11,426 nt of DNA from Lachnospiraceae bacterium (GTDB lineage: Bacteria; Bacillota; Clostridia; Lachnospirales; Lachnospiraceae), in the NCBI GenBank assembly GCA_021200345.1, contig JAJQGR010000006.1, forward strand, positions 1 to 11,426. The letters are read 5' to 3'. Below, one piece after another: positions 1 to 5,939 of the stretch. Position numbers and translations under genes: made by a program. How positions within the stretch are numbered: position 1 is the first letter of the stretch; each line of letters starts with the position of its first letter. The notes below the pieces were generated by a model, which had not been told where the DNA came from, searched no databases, and saw only the letters and a program-made list of their open reading frames with translations.

Positions 1-1696
1 AGGAGGAGGTTTCGCCGGAGGGGATCAGCTCGTCGGTGGTGGTCACCGGATCCATGATCTGAGAGCAGACTCGCAGCAGAATATTGTCAGCAAGCGCTTC
101 CATGGCGGGCCAGTCCTTGATATTGGGACCATAAATCAGCTCTTCCTTTGAATCGGCCTTGCTGAAGCCATTGTAAATACGTTTCTCATAGGAGGTGGGG
201 TCAAACTCATAAGCAGGTACCTGGTAATCATCGGCGACCTGGGTAGCGGCGGTCAGCACTCCTCCGTTGGCCGCGGTGGCCGCAATGCTTCTGGCATCCA
301 TCAGCGCTACTGCTGCCATCTGACCGTTGCCGGGCTTGGATCCTTCCCGGTTGGGGAAGTTTCTGGTGGCGTGGCGGATGGAAAGGCAATCATTGGCTGG
401 CGTGTCGCCTGCGCCGAAGCAGGGACCGCAGAAAGCGGTGCGCAGAATGGCTCCCGCTGCCATCAGGCTGTTTGCGGCTCCTTTTTTGACCAGATCCATG
501 AATACAGGCTGGCTGGAGGGATAGACGGAGAGCTGGAAGATCCCGTTGCCGCAGGAAGCCCCCTCCAGAATATGGGCCGCCTCCATGACGTTGGTGTAGG
601 TGCCGCCGGAGCAGCCGCCGATAAAGCCCTGCTGAACGGTCAGCTTCCCATTTACAATCTTGTCGGTCAGATGGTAGTCTCTGCCAGAAATTCTCTTTGC
701 CTCTTTTTCCACATCCGCTAGTACATCGGACAGCCTGGAGCCGGTCAGATCCTCAATCTCAAACACGTTGCTGGGGTGGAATGGCAGGGCGATCATGGGC
801 CTGACAGTGGACAGATCTACGTATACGCAGCCGTCGTAATAGGCTACATCAGCGGGAGAAAGCTGTCTGTAAGCGTCCGCTCTGCCATGCTCCGTCAGAT
901 AATCTTTGGTATCATCATCCGTACACCAGACACTGGACAGGCATGTGGTCTCGGTGGTCATCACATCCACGCCGTTGCGGTAATCGGTGGTCATGGAGGA
1001 AATGCCGGGTCCCACAAATTCCATCACTTTATTTTTTACATACCCGTTTTTGAAGACGGCGCCGATAATGGCCAGAGCAATATCCTGAGGGCCAACACCC
1101 TTTTGAGGGGCGCCGTCCAGATAGATGGCAATGACCCCCGGATATTTGATATCATAAGTATCCTTTAAAAGCTGCTTGACCAGCTCACCGCCGCCTTCGC
1201 CCACGGCCATGGTGCCCAGAGCGCCGTAGCGGGTGTGACTGTCAGAGCCTAAGATCATTCGCCCGCAGCCGGCCATCATTTCACGCATATACTGGTGAAT
1301 GACCGCGATGTGGGGCGGAACAAAGATACCGCCGTATTTTTTGCATGCGGAAAGACCGAAGAGGTGATCATCTTCGTTGATGGTGCCGCCAACCGCGCAC
1401 AGGGTGTTATGGCAGTTGGTCAGAACATAGGGAATGGGAAAGGACTCCATGCCGGAGGCCTTGGCCGTCTGGATGATGCCCACGTATGTAATGTCGTGGG
1501 AGGCCATGGAATCGAAGCGAATGCGCAGATTTTCCATGTCGGAAGAGGTATTATGCGCTTTTAAGATGGACCAGGCAATGGTGCCTTCTTTTGCTTTGGC
1601 TTTATCGGAATTGATGCCCTGTGCGGCTGCTTCCTTTTCCGGGACAATTCGCTGCCCGTTCAGAAGATAAACACCGCTGTCGAATAATTTAACCAT
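1..1696 (-). CDS. Aconitase-family hydratase (probable aconitate hydratase), C-terminus cut off by the window edge
   Basis: Probably isomerises citrate to isocitrate through cis-aconitate using a [4Fe-4S] cluster, in the cytoplasm. The frame is open from ATG 1694-1696 to the left edge (565 codons). Residues about 150-162 read GSDSHTRYGALG, a conserved aconitase-superfamily signature. The likely cluster ligands are C362 (in IGGCSGGTYTN) and C423 and C426 (in CGPCFGAGDTPAN). Family members of this type usually run some 200 residues further, with a C-terminal swivel domain that lies outside the window. The start is supported by GGAGG at 1706-1710, nine bases upstream. The gene is divergent from citrate synthase, which supports a citrate role. 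The text around C362 (GGCSGGTY) differs from the SCTN form of classical AcnA/AcnB, so this is a divergent branch often annotated only as 'hydratase'. Family membership is firm; the exact substrate is inferred from context. Confidence 0.9.
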   Translation of the reverse strand, partial: MVKLFDSGVYLLNGQRIVPEKEAAAQGINSDKAKAKEGTIAWSILKAHNTSSDMENLRIRFDSMASHDITYVGIIQTAKASGMESFPIPYVLTNCHNTLCAVGGTINEDDHLFGLSACKKYGGIFVPPHIAVIHQYMREMMAGCGRMILGSDSHTRYGALGTMAVGEGGGELVKQLLKDTYDIKYPGVIAIYLDGAPQKGVGPQDIALAIIGAVFKNGYVKNKVMEFVGPGISSMTTDYRNGVDVMTTETTCLSSVWCTDDDTKDYLTEHGRADAYRQLSPADVAYYDGCVYVDLSTVRPMIALPFHPSNVFEIEDLTGSRLSDVLADVEKEAKRISGRDYHLTDKIVNGKLTVQQGFIGGCSGGTYTNVMEAAHILEGASCGNGIFQLSVYPSSQPVFMDLVKKGAANSLMAAGAILRTAFCGPCFGAGDTPANDCLSIRHATRNFPNREGSKPGNGQMAAVALMDARSIAATAANGGVLTAATQVADDYQVPAYEFDPTSYEKRIYNGFSKADSKEELIYGPNIKDWPAMEALADNILLRVCSQIMDPVTTTDELIPSGETSS

Positions 1697-1738
1697 AAAA
1701 CAGATCCTCCCGTTGTGCGTTTAGTATAAAGAATGCTA

Positions 1739-1820
1739 TCATGATATCATGAGCAAAGGGCGCTCATGATCGACATTCGCCGCTCGTCGCGAGTGAGTAA
1801 ACTCCCTCGGACTCGCTTGC
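1739..1820 (-). other. Structured 5' leader or inserted palindromic repeat upstream of the hydratase
   Basis: This stretch is dense in self-complementary segments. GCGAGT (1789-1794) pairs with ACTCGC (1811-1816), enclosing a smaller GAG/CTC stem. A perfect 9-bp stem joins ATCATGAGC (1746-1754) to GCTCATGAT (1762-1770) with a 7-nt loop. TCATGATATCATGA (1739-1752) is a perfect 14-bp palindrome. The segment 1746-1752 can pair with either neighbour, so two folds compete. The element lies wholly inside the leader predicted from the promoter at 1825-1853 and ends about 30 nt before the ribosome binding site. It could be a cis-acting RNA, or a dispersed intergenic repeat that landed there; its GC-rich composition differs from the AT-rich flanks. 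It matches no riboswitch class I know. Confidence 0.45.
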
Positions 1821-1824
1821 GCTC

Positions 1825-1853
1825 ATTATATAATAATTTTTTCTGTTCGTCCA
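1825..1853 (-). promoter_or_regulatory. Candidate sigma-A promoter for the aconitase-family gene
   Basis: Read on the minus strand, a perfect TATAAT (1830 down to 1825) is preceded at exactly 17 bp by TGGACG (1853 down to 1848), which matches TTGACA at 4 of 6 positions. The spacer is A/T rich. Transcription would start near 1818, giving a leader of about 120 nt before the ATG at 1696. A nearer -10-like TATACT (1728 down to 1723) has no reasonable -35. Confidence 0.6.
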
Positions 1854-1870
1854 GAGAAAGGATGGACAAA

Positions 1871-1913
1871 ATTGTATTATTGTATCCCACAAGCATTGTA
1901 TACCAACATACAA
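1871..1913. promoter_or_regulatory. Candidate operator: repeated ATTGTAT motifs between the divergent promoters
   Basis: ATTGTAT occurs exactly at 1871-1877, 1879-1885 and 1895-1901, spaced 8 and 16 bp apart. An inverted near-copy, ATACAA (1908-1913), forms TTGTAT-N6-ATACAA with the third copy. The cluster sits between the hydratase promoter (-35 at 1848-1853) and the citrate synthase promoter (-35 at 1920-1925), so a bound protein could affect both. The same pair with the same 8-bp spacing, in opposite orientation, overlaps the icd -10. The identity of the regulator is unknown. Confidence 0.5.
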
Positions 1914-1919
1914 AAGGTA

Positions 1920-1948
1920 TTGTGTTTTTGGAAAAATTCCGTTATAAT
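1920..1948 (+). promoter_or_regulatory. Candidate sigma-A promoter for citrate synthase
   Basis: A perfect TATAAT at 1943-1948 lies 17 bp after a weak -35, TTGTGT (1920-1925). The expected transcription start near 1955 leaves a short leader of about 34 nt. The spacer contains GGAA-AAA-TTCC (1930-1940), a small palindrome that may be chance. The weak -35 next to the ATTGTAT cluster would suit control by a DNA-binding protein. Confidence 0.6.
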
Positions 1949-1988
1949 AGTTTTGTATGTGGGAAAAAACAGGAAGGAGGCTCAGACT

Positions 1989-3398
1989 ATGACACCAAAC
2001 GATTACTACGCACCTGGCAATGTAAGCATGAGGCTGCGGGAGGAGATTCAGAGTCGCGGCAATATGAGGGTAAACCTGGCGCAGGCCTACGGCAAGTCGT
2101 TAAATTATACAAATATACCAAATCAGCTTTTTAAGGAAAAAGGAATCAAAAAAGGCCTCAGAAACGAGGATGGTACCGGTGTTCCGGTGGGACTGACCAG
2201 AGTTTCCAATGTTGTTGGCTACAGAAAAGATGAAGAGGGCAATAAGATTAACGTGCCCGGTGATTTGATTTACAGAGGTATCAGTATCAAGGATTTTGTA
2301 CAGGAGGGGGAGGATAAGTCAGACAGCTTCGAGGAAGCCAGTTATCTGCTCCTGTTTGGCTATCTGCCCAATAAAAATGAGCTGCGGATTTTCCGTGAAT
2401 GCCTGGCGGGCTACTATAATCTGCCGGATGAGTTCCTGGAGATGAGTCTGCTTCGTTCTCCGGGACAAAATCTGATGAATAAGCTGCAGTCCGCGGTGCT
2501 GGCCTTATACAATTATGACATGGCGCCGGATGATACGGATCCTTACCAGACGCTGCTGAAAGGACTGAACATTCTGGCAAAGCTTCCCAGCATTTCCTGC
2601 TACGCTTATCAGAGCAAGGTGCATTATTTTGACCGGGGGAGTCTGGTAATTCACTATCCCAATCCCAGATACTCCATCGCGGAGAATATTTTATATATGA
2701 TGCGAGCGGACGGAGCTTTCACAGAGAGCGAGGCCAGGCTTTTAGATACCATGCTGGTGCTTCACGCGGATCACGGCGGCGGCAACAATTCCACTTTCAC
2801 GAACGTGGTAATTTCTTCCACCGATACGGATATTTATTCCGCGGTCAGCGGTTCCATCGGCTCTCTGAAAGGACCCCGCCACGGCGGAGCTAATGTAAGG
2901 GCCTGCGAGATGATGGAAGCGGTGATTTCGGAGATCGGGATCAATGCCAGTGAAGAGCGGATGCGGGAGGTTGTCTTAAAAATTCTGGACAGAAGATTTT
3001 ACGATAATAAGGGACTGGTGTACGGTTTTGGGCATGCAGTCTATACCATCAGCGATCCCAGAGCGGAAATCCTCAGAGATTATTGCCGTATGGTGGCTCA
3101 CGAAAAGGGCCGGGATGAGGAATGCGCTTTTTATGAGAAGTTTGAGAAAGTGGCTCAGCAGACATTGATTGAGGTGAAGAATACCCCGATTTCCAATAAT
3201 GTGGATTATTACAGCGGTTATGCTTACAATATGCTTGGAATTCCCCATGATATGTTCACTCCATTGTTCGTGTGTGCCCGTATGGCCGGCTGGCTTGCCC
3301 ATAATATTGAGAATAAGCTCTATGACGGCAGGATCATGCGCCCGGCAACGACTTATGTGGGAGACGCGGCGGAATATGTGCCGATGGACAGAAGATAG
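1989..3398 (+). CDS. gltA: Citrate synthase
   Basis: Condenses acetyl-CoA and oxaloacetate to citrate in the cytoplasm. Translated from ATG 1989 it has 469 residues. That start has AAGGAGG at 1974-1980, eight bases upstream; the frame is open further back to 1872, but that part overlaps the promoter. The catalytic triad is visible: H262 in LHADHGGGN, H349 in GFGHAVY and D406 in NNVDYYSG. The YRGISI segment (about 95-100) followed by a LLLFGYLP stretch (120-127) is the usual N-terminal large-domain text of the family. Length fits the longer clostridial type rather than the roughly 370-residue Bacillus type. It is divergent from an aconitase-family gene and lies upstream of NADP isocitrate dehydrogenase, pointing to 2-oxoglutarate and glutamate supply. 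2-Methylcitrate synthase activity cannot be excluded from sequence alone, but no prp genes are in view. Confidence 0.95.
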   Translation: MTPNDYYAPGNVSMRLREEIQSRGNMRVNLAQAYGKSLNYTNIPNQLFKEKGIKKGLRNEDGTGVPVGLTRVSNVVGYRKDEEGNKINVPGDLIYRGISIKDFVQEGEDKSDSFEEASYLLLFGYLPNKNELRIFRECLAGYYNLPDEFLEMSLLRSPGQNLMNKLQSAVLALYNYDMAPDDTDPYQTLLKGLNILAKLPSISCYAYQSKVHYFDRGSLVIHYPNPRYSIAENILYMMRADGAFTESEARLLDTMLVLHADHGGGNNSTFTNVVISSTDTDIYSAVSGSIGSLKGPRHGGANVRACEMMEAVISEIGINASEERMREVVLKILDRRFYDNKGLVYGFGHAVYTISDPRAEILRDYCRMVAHEKGRDEECAFYEKFEKVAQQTLIEVKNTPISNNVDYYSGYAYNMLGIPHDMFTPLFVCARMAGWLAHNIENKLYDGRIMRPATTYVGDAAEYVPMDRR

Positions 3399-3475
3399 GG
3401 ATGAAGGATCTGTTACGCAAAGACGGCACAGCTGTGATCGGCTGATGGCTCATTGATGAAAGTTGTAAGTTGGTA

Positions 3476-3503
3476 TTGCAAATAAGATAAAAAGATGTAA
3501 AAT
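3476..3503 (+). promoter_or_regulatory. Weak candidate promoter upstream of the MATE gene
   Basis: TTGCAA (3476-3481) and TAAAAT (3498-3503) are separated by 16 bp. The predicted start falls on the citrate synthase terminator hairpin (3507-3538), so a transcript from here would run into that hairpin at once. There is little room for any other promoter between the terminator and the MATE ATG. The call is tentative. Confidence 0.25.
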
Positions 3504-3506
3504 AGG

Positions 3507-3544
3507 TGAGGCTGACGGGTTAAGAGCCGTCGGCCTCATTTTCT
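3507..3544 (+). terminator. Rho-independent terminator after citrate synthase
   Basis: A 12-bp stem (3507-3518 with 3527-3538, including one T-G wobble) encloses an 8-nt loop and is followed by TTTTCT. The outer arms are TGAGGC and GCCTCA, and the inner arms GACGG and CCGTC. The T-tract is short, so some read-through into the MATE gene is possible. Confidence 0.75.
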
Positions 3545-3575
3545 GTGAAAATCAGAGAAAAGAGGTACGTATTGG

Positions 3576-4940
3576 ATGAATAAAGATCTGACAGTAGGAG
3601 AGCCGGGAAAGGTGCTGTGGAAGTTCTGTCTGCCGTTGTTTGGCAGTGTGATTTTCCAGCAGCTGTACAATATCGCGGACAGCCTGGTGGCCGGCAGGTT
3701 TGCCGGAGAGAACGCTTTGGCTGCGGTGGGAAACAGCTATGAGATCACGCTGATTTTTCTGGCCTTTGCCTTTGGATGTAATATTGGCTGCTCAGTGATT
3801 GTCTCCCAGCTGTTCGGCGCGAGACGCTACGGAGATATGAAGACAGCGGTCTATACCACGCTGGTGGCCAGCGGCGTGCTTTGCGCAGGTTTGATGGCGA
3901 TTGGATTTGGGGCAGGTGCAGGGCTGCTTCAATTGATCAATACACCGGAGGAAATTTTTGCGGATTCAGCGCTGTACCTGAGAATATATGTGCTGGGTCT
4001 GCCCTTTTTGTTTTTTTATAACGTGGCAACCGGTATTTTCTCCGCCATGGGAGATTCGAAGACGCCCTTTTATTTTCTGGCGGTTTCCTCTGTGACTAAT
4101 ATTTTAGTGGATATCTGGTTTGTGGCGGGGTTTCACTGGGGCGTGGCGGGCGTGGCCTGGGCCACTTTCCTTTGCCAGGGAGCCAGCTGCATTCTGGCGA
4201 TTACAGTGGTGTTAAAGCGTTTAAAAGGAGTAAAAACAGACCAGAAATCGGTGATTTTCTCCTGGAATATTTTGAAAAAGCTGGCCATCATCGCGGTGCC
4301 CAGTATCCTGCAGCAGAGCTTTATTTCTGTGGGAAACATTGTGATTCAGAGTGTCATCAACAGCTTTGGCGCCAGTGTCATCGCGGGTTACGCGGCGGCC
4401 ATCAAGCTGAATAATCTGGTGGTCACTTCCTTTACGACTCTTGGCAACGGCGTGTCCAACTATGCCGCCCAGAATATGGGCGCGGGGAAAACAGAGAGGA
4501 TTGGTCAGGGAATGCGGGCCGGTATCAGAATGGTCTGGGCCATCTGTGTGCCGGTGGTGGCTTTGTACCTGCTGGCGGGCCGGTATCTGCTCTGTCTTTT
4601 CATGGATTCAGAAAGTGTGGAGGCACTGGCCACGGGAATGCAGTTTTTGAGAGTTGTATCCGGGTTCTATTTTGTGGTATCATTGAAGCTGATCAGTGAT
4701 GGGATTTTGCGGGGCGTGGGCCGAATGAGGGAGTTTGTGATCGGCACTTTCACGGATTTGATTCTGAGGGTAGTGCTGGCGGTGTCCTTATCCAGGCTCT
4801 TTGGAACCATGGGAATCTGGGCGGCCTGGCCGGTGGGCTGGAGTACAGCGACAGTGCTGTCCTTATATTTTAACCGGGATTTCCTTAAAAATAGCAGCGG
4901 CCCGGACCCGGACAGAGTGGGAGAGAAGGCATCGGTGTAA
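3576..4940 (+). CDS. MATE family multidrug/sodium antiporter
   Basis: Polytopic membrane exporter of the multidrug and toxic compound extrusion family, which uses an H+ or Na+ gradient to expel organic cations or other compounds. Its 454 residues match the usual 440-470. Hydrophobic segments occur along the whole protein, consistent with 12 helices in two repeats. The first helix carries the family text QLYNIADSLVAGRFAG (29-44) with acidic D35, and the loop motif MGDSKTP (158-164) is typical. The tail (KNSSGPDPDRVGEKASV) is polar and probably cytoplasmic. The ATG has AGAGG at 3561-3565, ten bases upstream. The gene follows the citrate synthase terminator and is followed by a tandem repeat array and a Nudix gene. 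Nothing nearby, such as a MarR or TetR regulator, hints at a substrate, so none is assigned. Confidence 0.92.
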   Translation: MNKDLTVGEPGKVLWKFCLPLFGSVIFQQLYNIADSLVAGRFAGENALAAVGNSYEITLIFLAFAFGCNIGCSVIVSQLFGARRYGDMKTAVYTTLVASGVLCAGLMAIGFGAGAGLLQLINTPEEIFADSALYLRIYVLGLPFLFFYNVATGIFSAMGDSKTPFYFLAVSSVTNILVDIWFVAGFHWGVAGVAWATFLCQGASCILAITVVLKRLKGVKTDQKSVIFSWNILKKLAIIAVPSILQQSFISVGNIVIQSVINSFGASVIAGYAAAIKLNNLVVTSFTTLGNGVSNYAAQNMGAGKTERIGQGMRAGIRMVWAICVPVVALYLLAGRYLLCLFMDSESVEALATGMQFLRVVSGFYFVVSLKLISDGILRGVGRMREFVIGTFTDLILRVVLAVSLSRLFGTMGIWAAWPVGWSTATVLSLYFNRDFLKNSSGPDPDRVGEKASV

Positions 4941-4956
4941 GGAAAGCGGAGAGCAG

Positions 4957-5145
4957 AGAATTAAGAGCAAAGAACGTAGCATAGAGAACGAAGAACACAG
5001 CATAGAGAGCGAAGAACATAGCATAGAGAGCGAAGAACACAGCATAGAGAGCAAAGAACATAGCATAGAGAACGAAGAACATAGCATAGAGAACGAAGAA
5101 CATAGCATAGAGAGTGAAGAGCATAGCATAAGGGGCGAAAGAACT
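4957..5145 (+). repeat. 21-bp tandem repeat array (VNTR-like)
   Basis: Seven well-conserved head-to-tail units of 21 bp run from 4978 to 5124, with consensus AGCATAGAGARCGAAGAACA plus a final C or T. A diverged unit precedes them (4957-4977, 17 of 21 matching) and another follows (5125-5145). Variation is concentrated at a few positions (AAC, AGC or AGT in the middle; C or T at the end), which points to duplication by slippage and later drift. The array is strongly purine rich on the plus strand and starts 17 bp after the MATE stop. Because 21 is a multiple of three, several frames stay open on both strands, producing SIESEEH-type or LCSSLSM-type heptad peptides. No ribosome binding site supports translating any of them. 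Confidence 0.93.
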
Positions 5146-5182
5146 TAGTATAGAGATTGAAAGGGAAAGAAAGGGGATCGAA

Positions 5183-5746
5183 ATGCAGTTTAAGGGTATC
5201 ACGAAAAAGGAACAGGGGAAATTTATCACACGTTATGATGTGACTTACGAGACAGCGGATCATCAGATCAAAAATTATGAGATGATCAGCCGTAATCCTG
5301 AAATTCATTCCTTTGAGGAGCTGCACGGCAGGAAAGCGGACGCGGTGGTGATCATCGTCACAGATGAGAGCGGGGAGCGGATTTTAGTAGACCGGGAGTT
5401 CCGTCTGGCGCCGGGCTGCTGGGTTTATAACTTCCCGGCGGGGCTCATTGATCCGGGAGAAACGCCCCAGGAGAGCGCGGTCCGGGAGCTCTGGGAGGAG
5501 ACGGGACTGGAGCTGTATGAGATCAATGATTTTCTGGGAGTGTCCTACAGTGCGGTGGGGTTCAGCAATGAGACCAATGTGTGCGTGGTGGGCAAGGCCA
5601 GAGGGGAGTTTCATGAGAGTACCTCCACAGTGGAGGAGATTGAGGCAGGGTGGTATACGAAAGCACAGATCAGGGAGCTTTTGAAAAACGGGGATCCCTT
5701 TGCGGCCAGGACCCAGGCGTTCTGCTATGTGTGGAGCAGGGAATGA
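5183..5746 (+). CDS. Nudix hydrolase, probably ADP-ribose pyrophosphatase type
   Basis: Cytoplasmic Mg2+-dependent hydrolase that cleaves a nucleoside diphosphate linked to another moiety, most often ADP-ribose in this subgroup. The 187-residue protein has a complete Nudix box at residues 87-109 (G-x5-E-x7-REL-W-EE-TG-L), with the metal-binding REXXEE core at 101-106. The preceding VYNFPAGLID strand is typical of the ADP-ribose pyrophosphatase-like branch. The start is supported by AAGGGG at 5171-5176, six bases before the ATG. The gene lies just after the 21-bp array in the same direction as the MATE gene. I see no clear terminator after the MATE stop, so co-transcription across the array is possible. 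Substrate is not proven; sugar-nucleotide or other pyrophosphates are alternatives. Confidence 0.9.
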   Translation: MQFKGITKKEQGKFITRYDVTYETADHQIKNYEMISRNPEIHSFEELHGRKADAVVIIVTDESGERILVDREFRLAPGCWVYNFPAGLIDPGETPQESAVRELWEETGLELYEINDFLGVSYSAVGFSNETNVCVVGKARGEFHESTSTVEEIEAGWYTKAQIRELLKNGDPFAARTQAFCYVWSRE

Positions 5747-5751
5747 AGAAA

Positions 5752-5771
5752 CCTTAAGAAAATCCTAAGAA
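5752..5771 (+). promoter_or_regulatory. Direct repeat TAAGAA-N5-TAAGAA, possible response-regulator site
   Basis: TAAGAA occurs at 5755-5760 and 5766-5771, exactly 11 bp (one helical turn) apart and each preceded by CC or CCT. The second copy ends 8 bp before a TTGACA -35 element. Tandem 11-bp-spaced direct repeats just upstream of -35 are the usual arrangement for OmpR/PhoB-type winged-helix activators. No such regulator gene is in the window. Confidence 0.4.
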
Positions 5772-5779
5772 TCCCCTCG

Positions 5780-5809
5780 TTGACAAGCCGCCGCCCGGAA
5801 TGCTACCAT
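5780..5809 (+). promoter_or_regulatory. Extended -10 promoter for the lipoprotein gene
   Basis: A perfect TTGACA (5780-5785) is followed after 18 bp by TACCAT (5804-5809), preceded by TGC (5801-5803), an extended -10 signature. Transcription from about 5816 would give a leader of roughly 125 nt before the lipoprotein ATG at 5940. The imperfect -10 next to a direct repeat suggests activator dependence. Confidence 0.6.
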
Positions 5810-5813
5810 GAAG

Positions 5814-5874
5814 TGACAGATGTTCAATCGCTGCGGAGAATATAGCGATAAGCTGTTCACGGTGCAGCATGTCA
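5814..5874 (+). other. Possible folded leader in the lipoprotein mRNA
   Basis: TGACA (5814-5818) can pair with TGTCA (5870-5874), enclosing ATCGCT/AGCGAT (5827-5832 with 5844-5849) and GCTG/CAGC (5852-5855 with 5865-5868), a three-way-junction-like layout starting at the predicted transcription start. The stems are short (5, 6 and 4 bp) and could be chance. It resembles no known riboswitch. Confidence 0.2.
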
Positions 5875-5939
5875 GAATAAGACGGAACTGAAAGTATAAA
5901 ACGTCTGTGAAAAATTAGCCAATGGGTGAGGGGAGACAG

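Noticed and set aside
327..1670. Several plus-strand open frames (for example 776-1168 and 1295-1564)
   Set aside because: They are antisense to the hydratase reading frame, carry no recognisable domains and lack convincing ribosome binding sites.
1930..1940. GGAAAAATTCC palindrome in the citrate synthase promoter spacer as an operator
   Set aside because: The arms are only four bases and there is no second copy at icd, so chance is the simpler explanation.
1872..1988. In-frame N-terminal extension of citrate synthase from ATG 1872
   Set aside because: It covers the promoter and operator region and has no ribosome binding site, whereas ATG 1989 has an excellent AAGGAGG at 8-bp spacing and gives a family-like N-terminus.
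4957..5145. CRISPR array
   Set aside because: The units are contiguous 21-bp head-to-tail copies with no unique spacers and no cas genes nearby.
4863..5326. Minus-strand open frames rich in LCSSLSM or LCYVLRS repeats
   Set aside because: They arise from the reverse complement of the 21-bp array; no start-site signal or promoter was seen, and they overlap the Nudix or MATE coding sequence.
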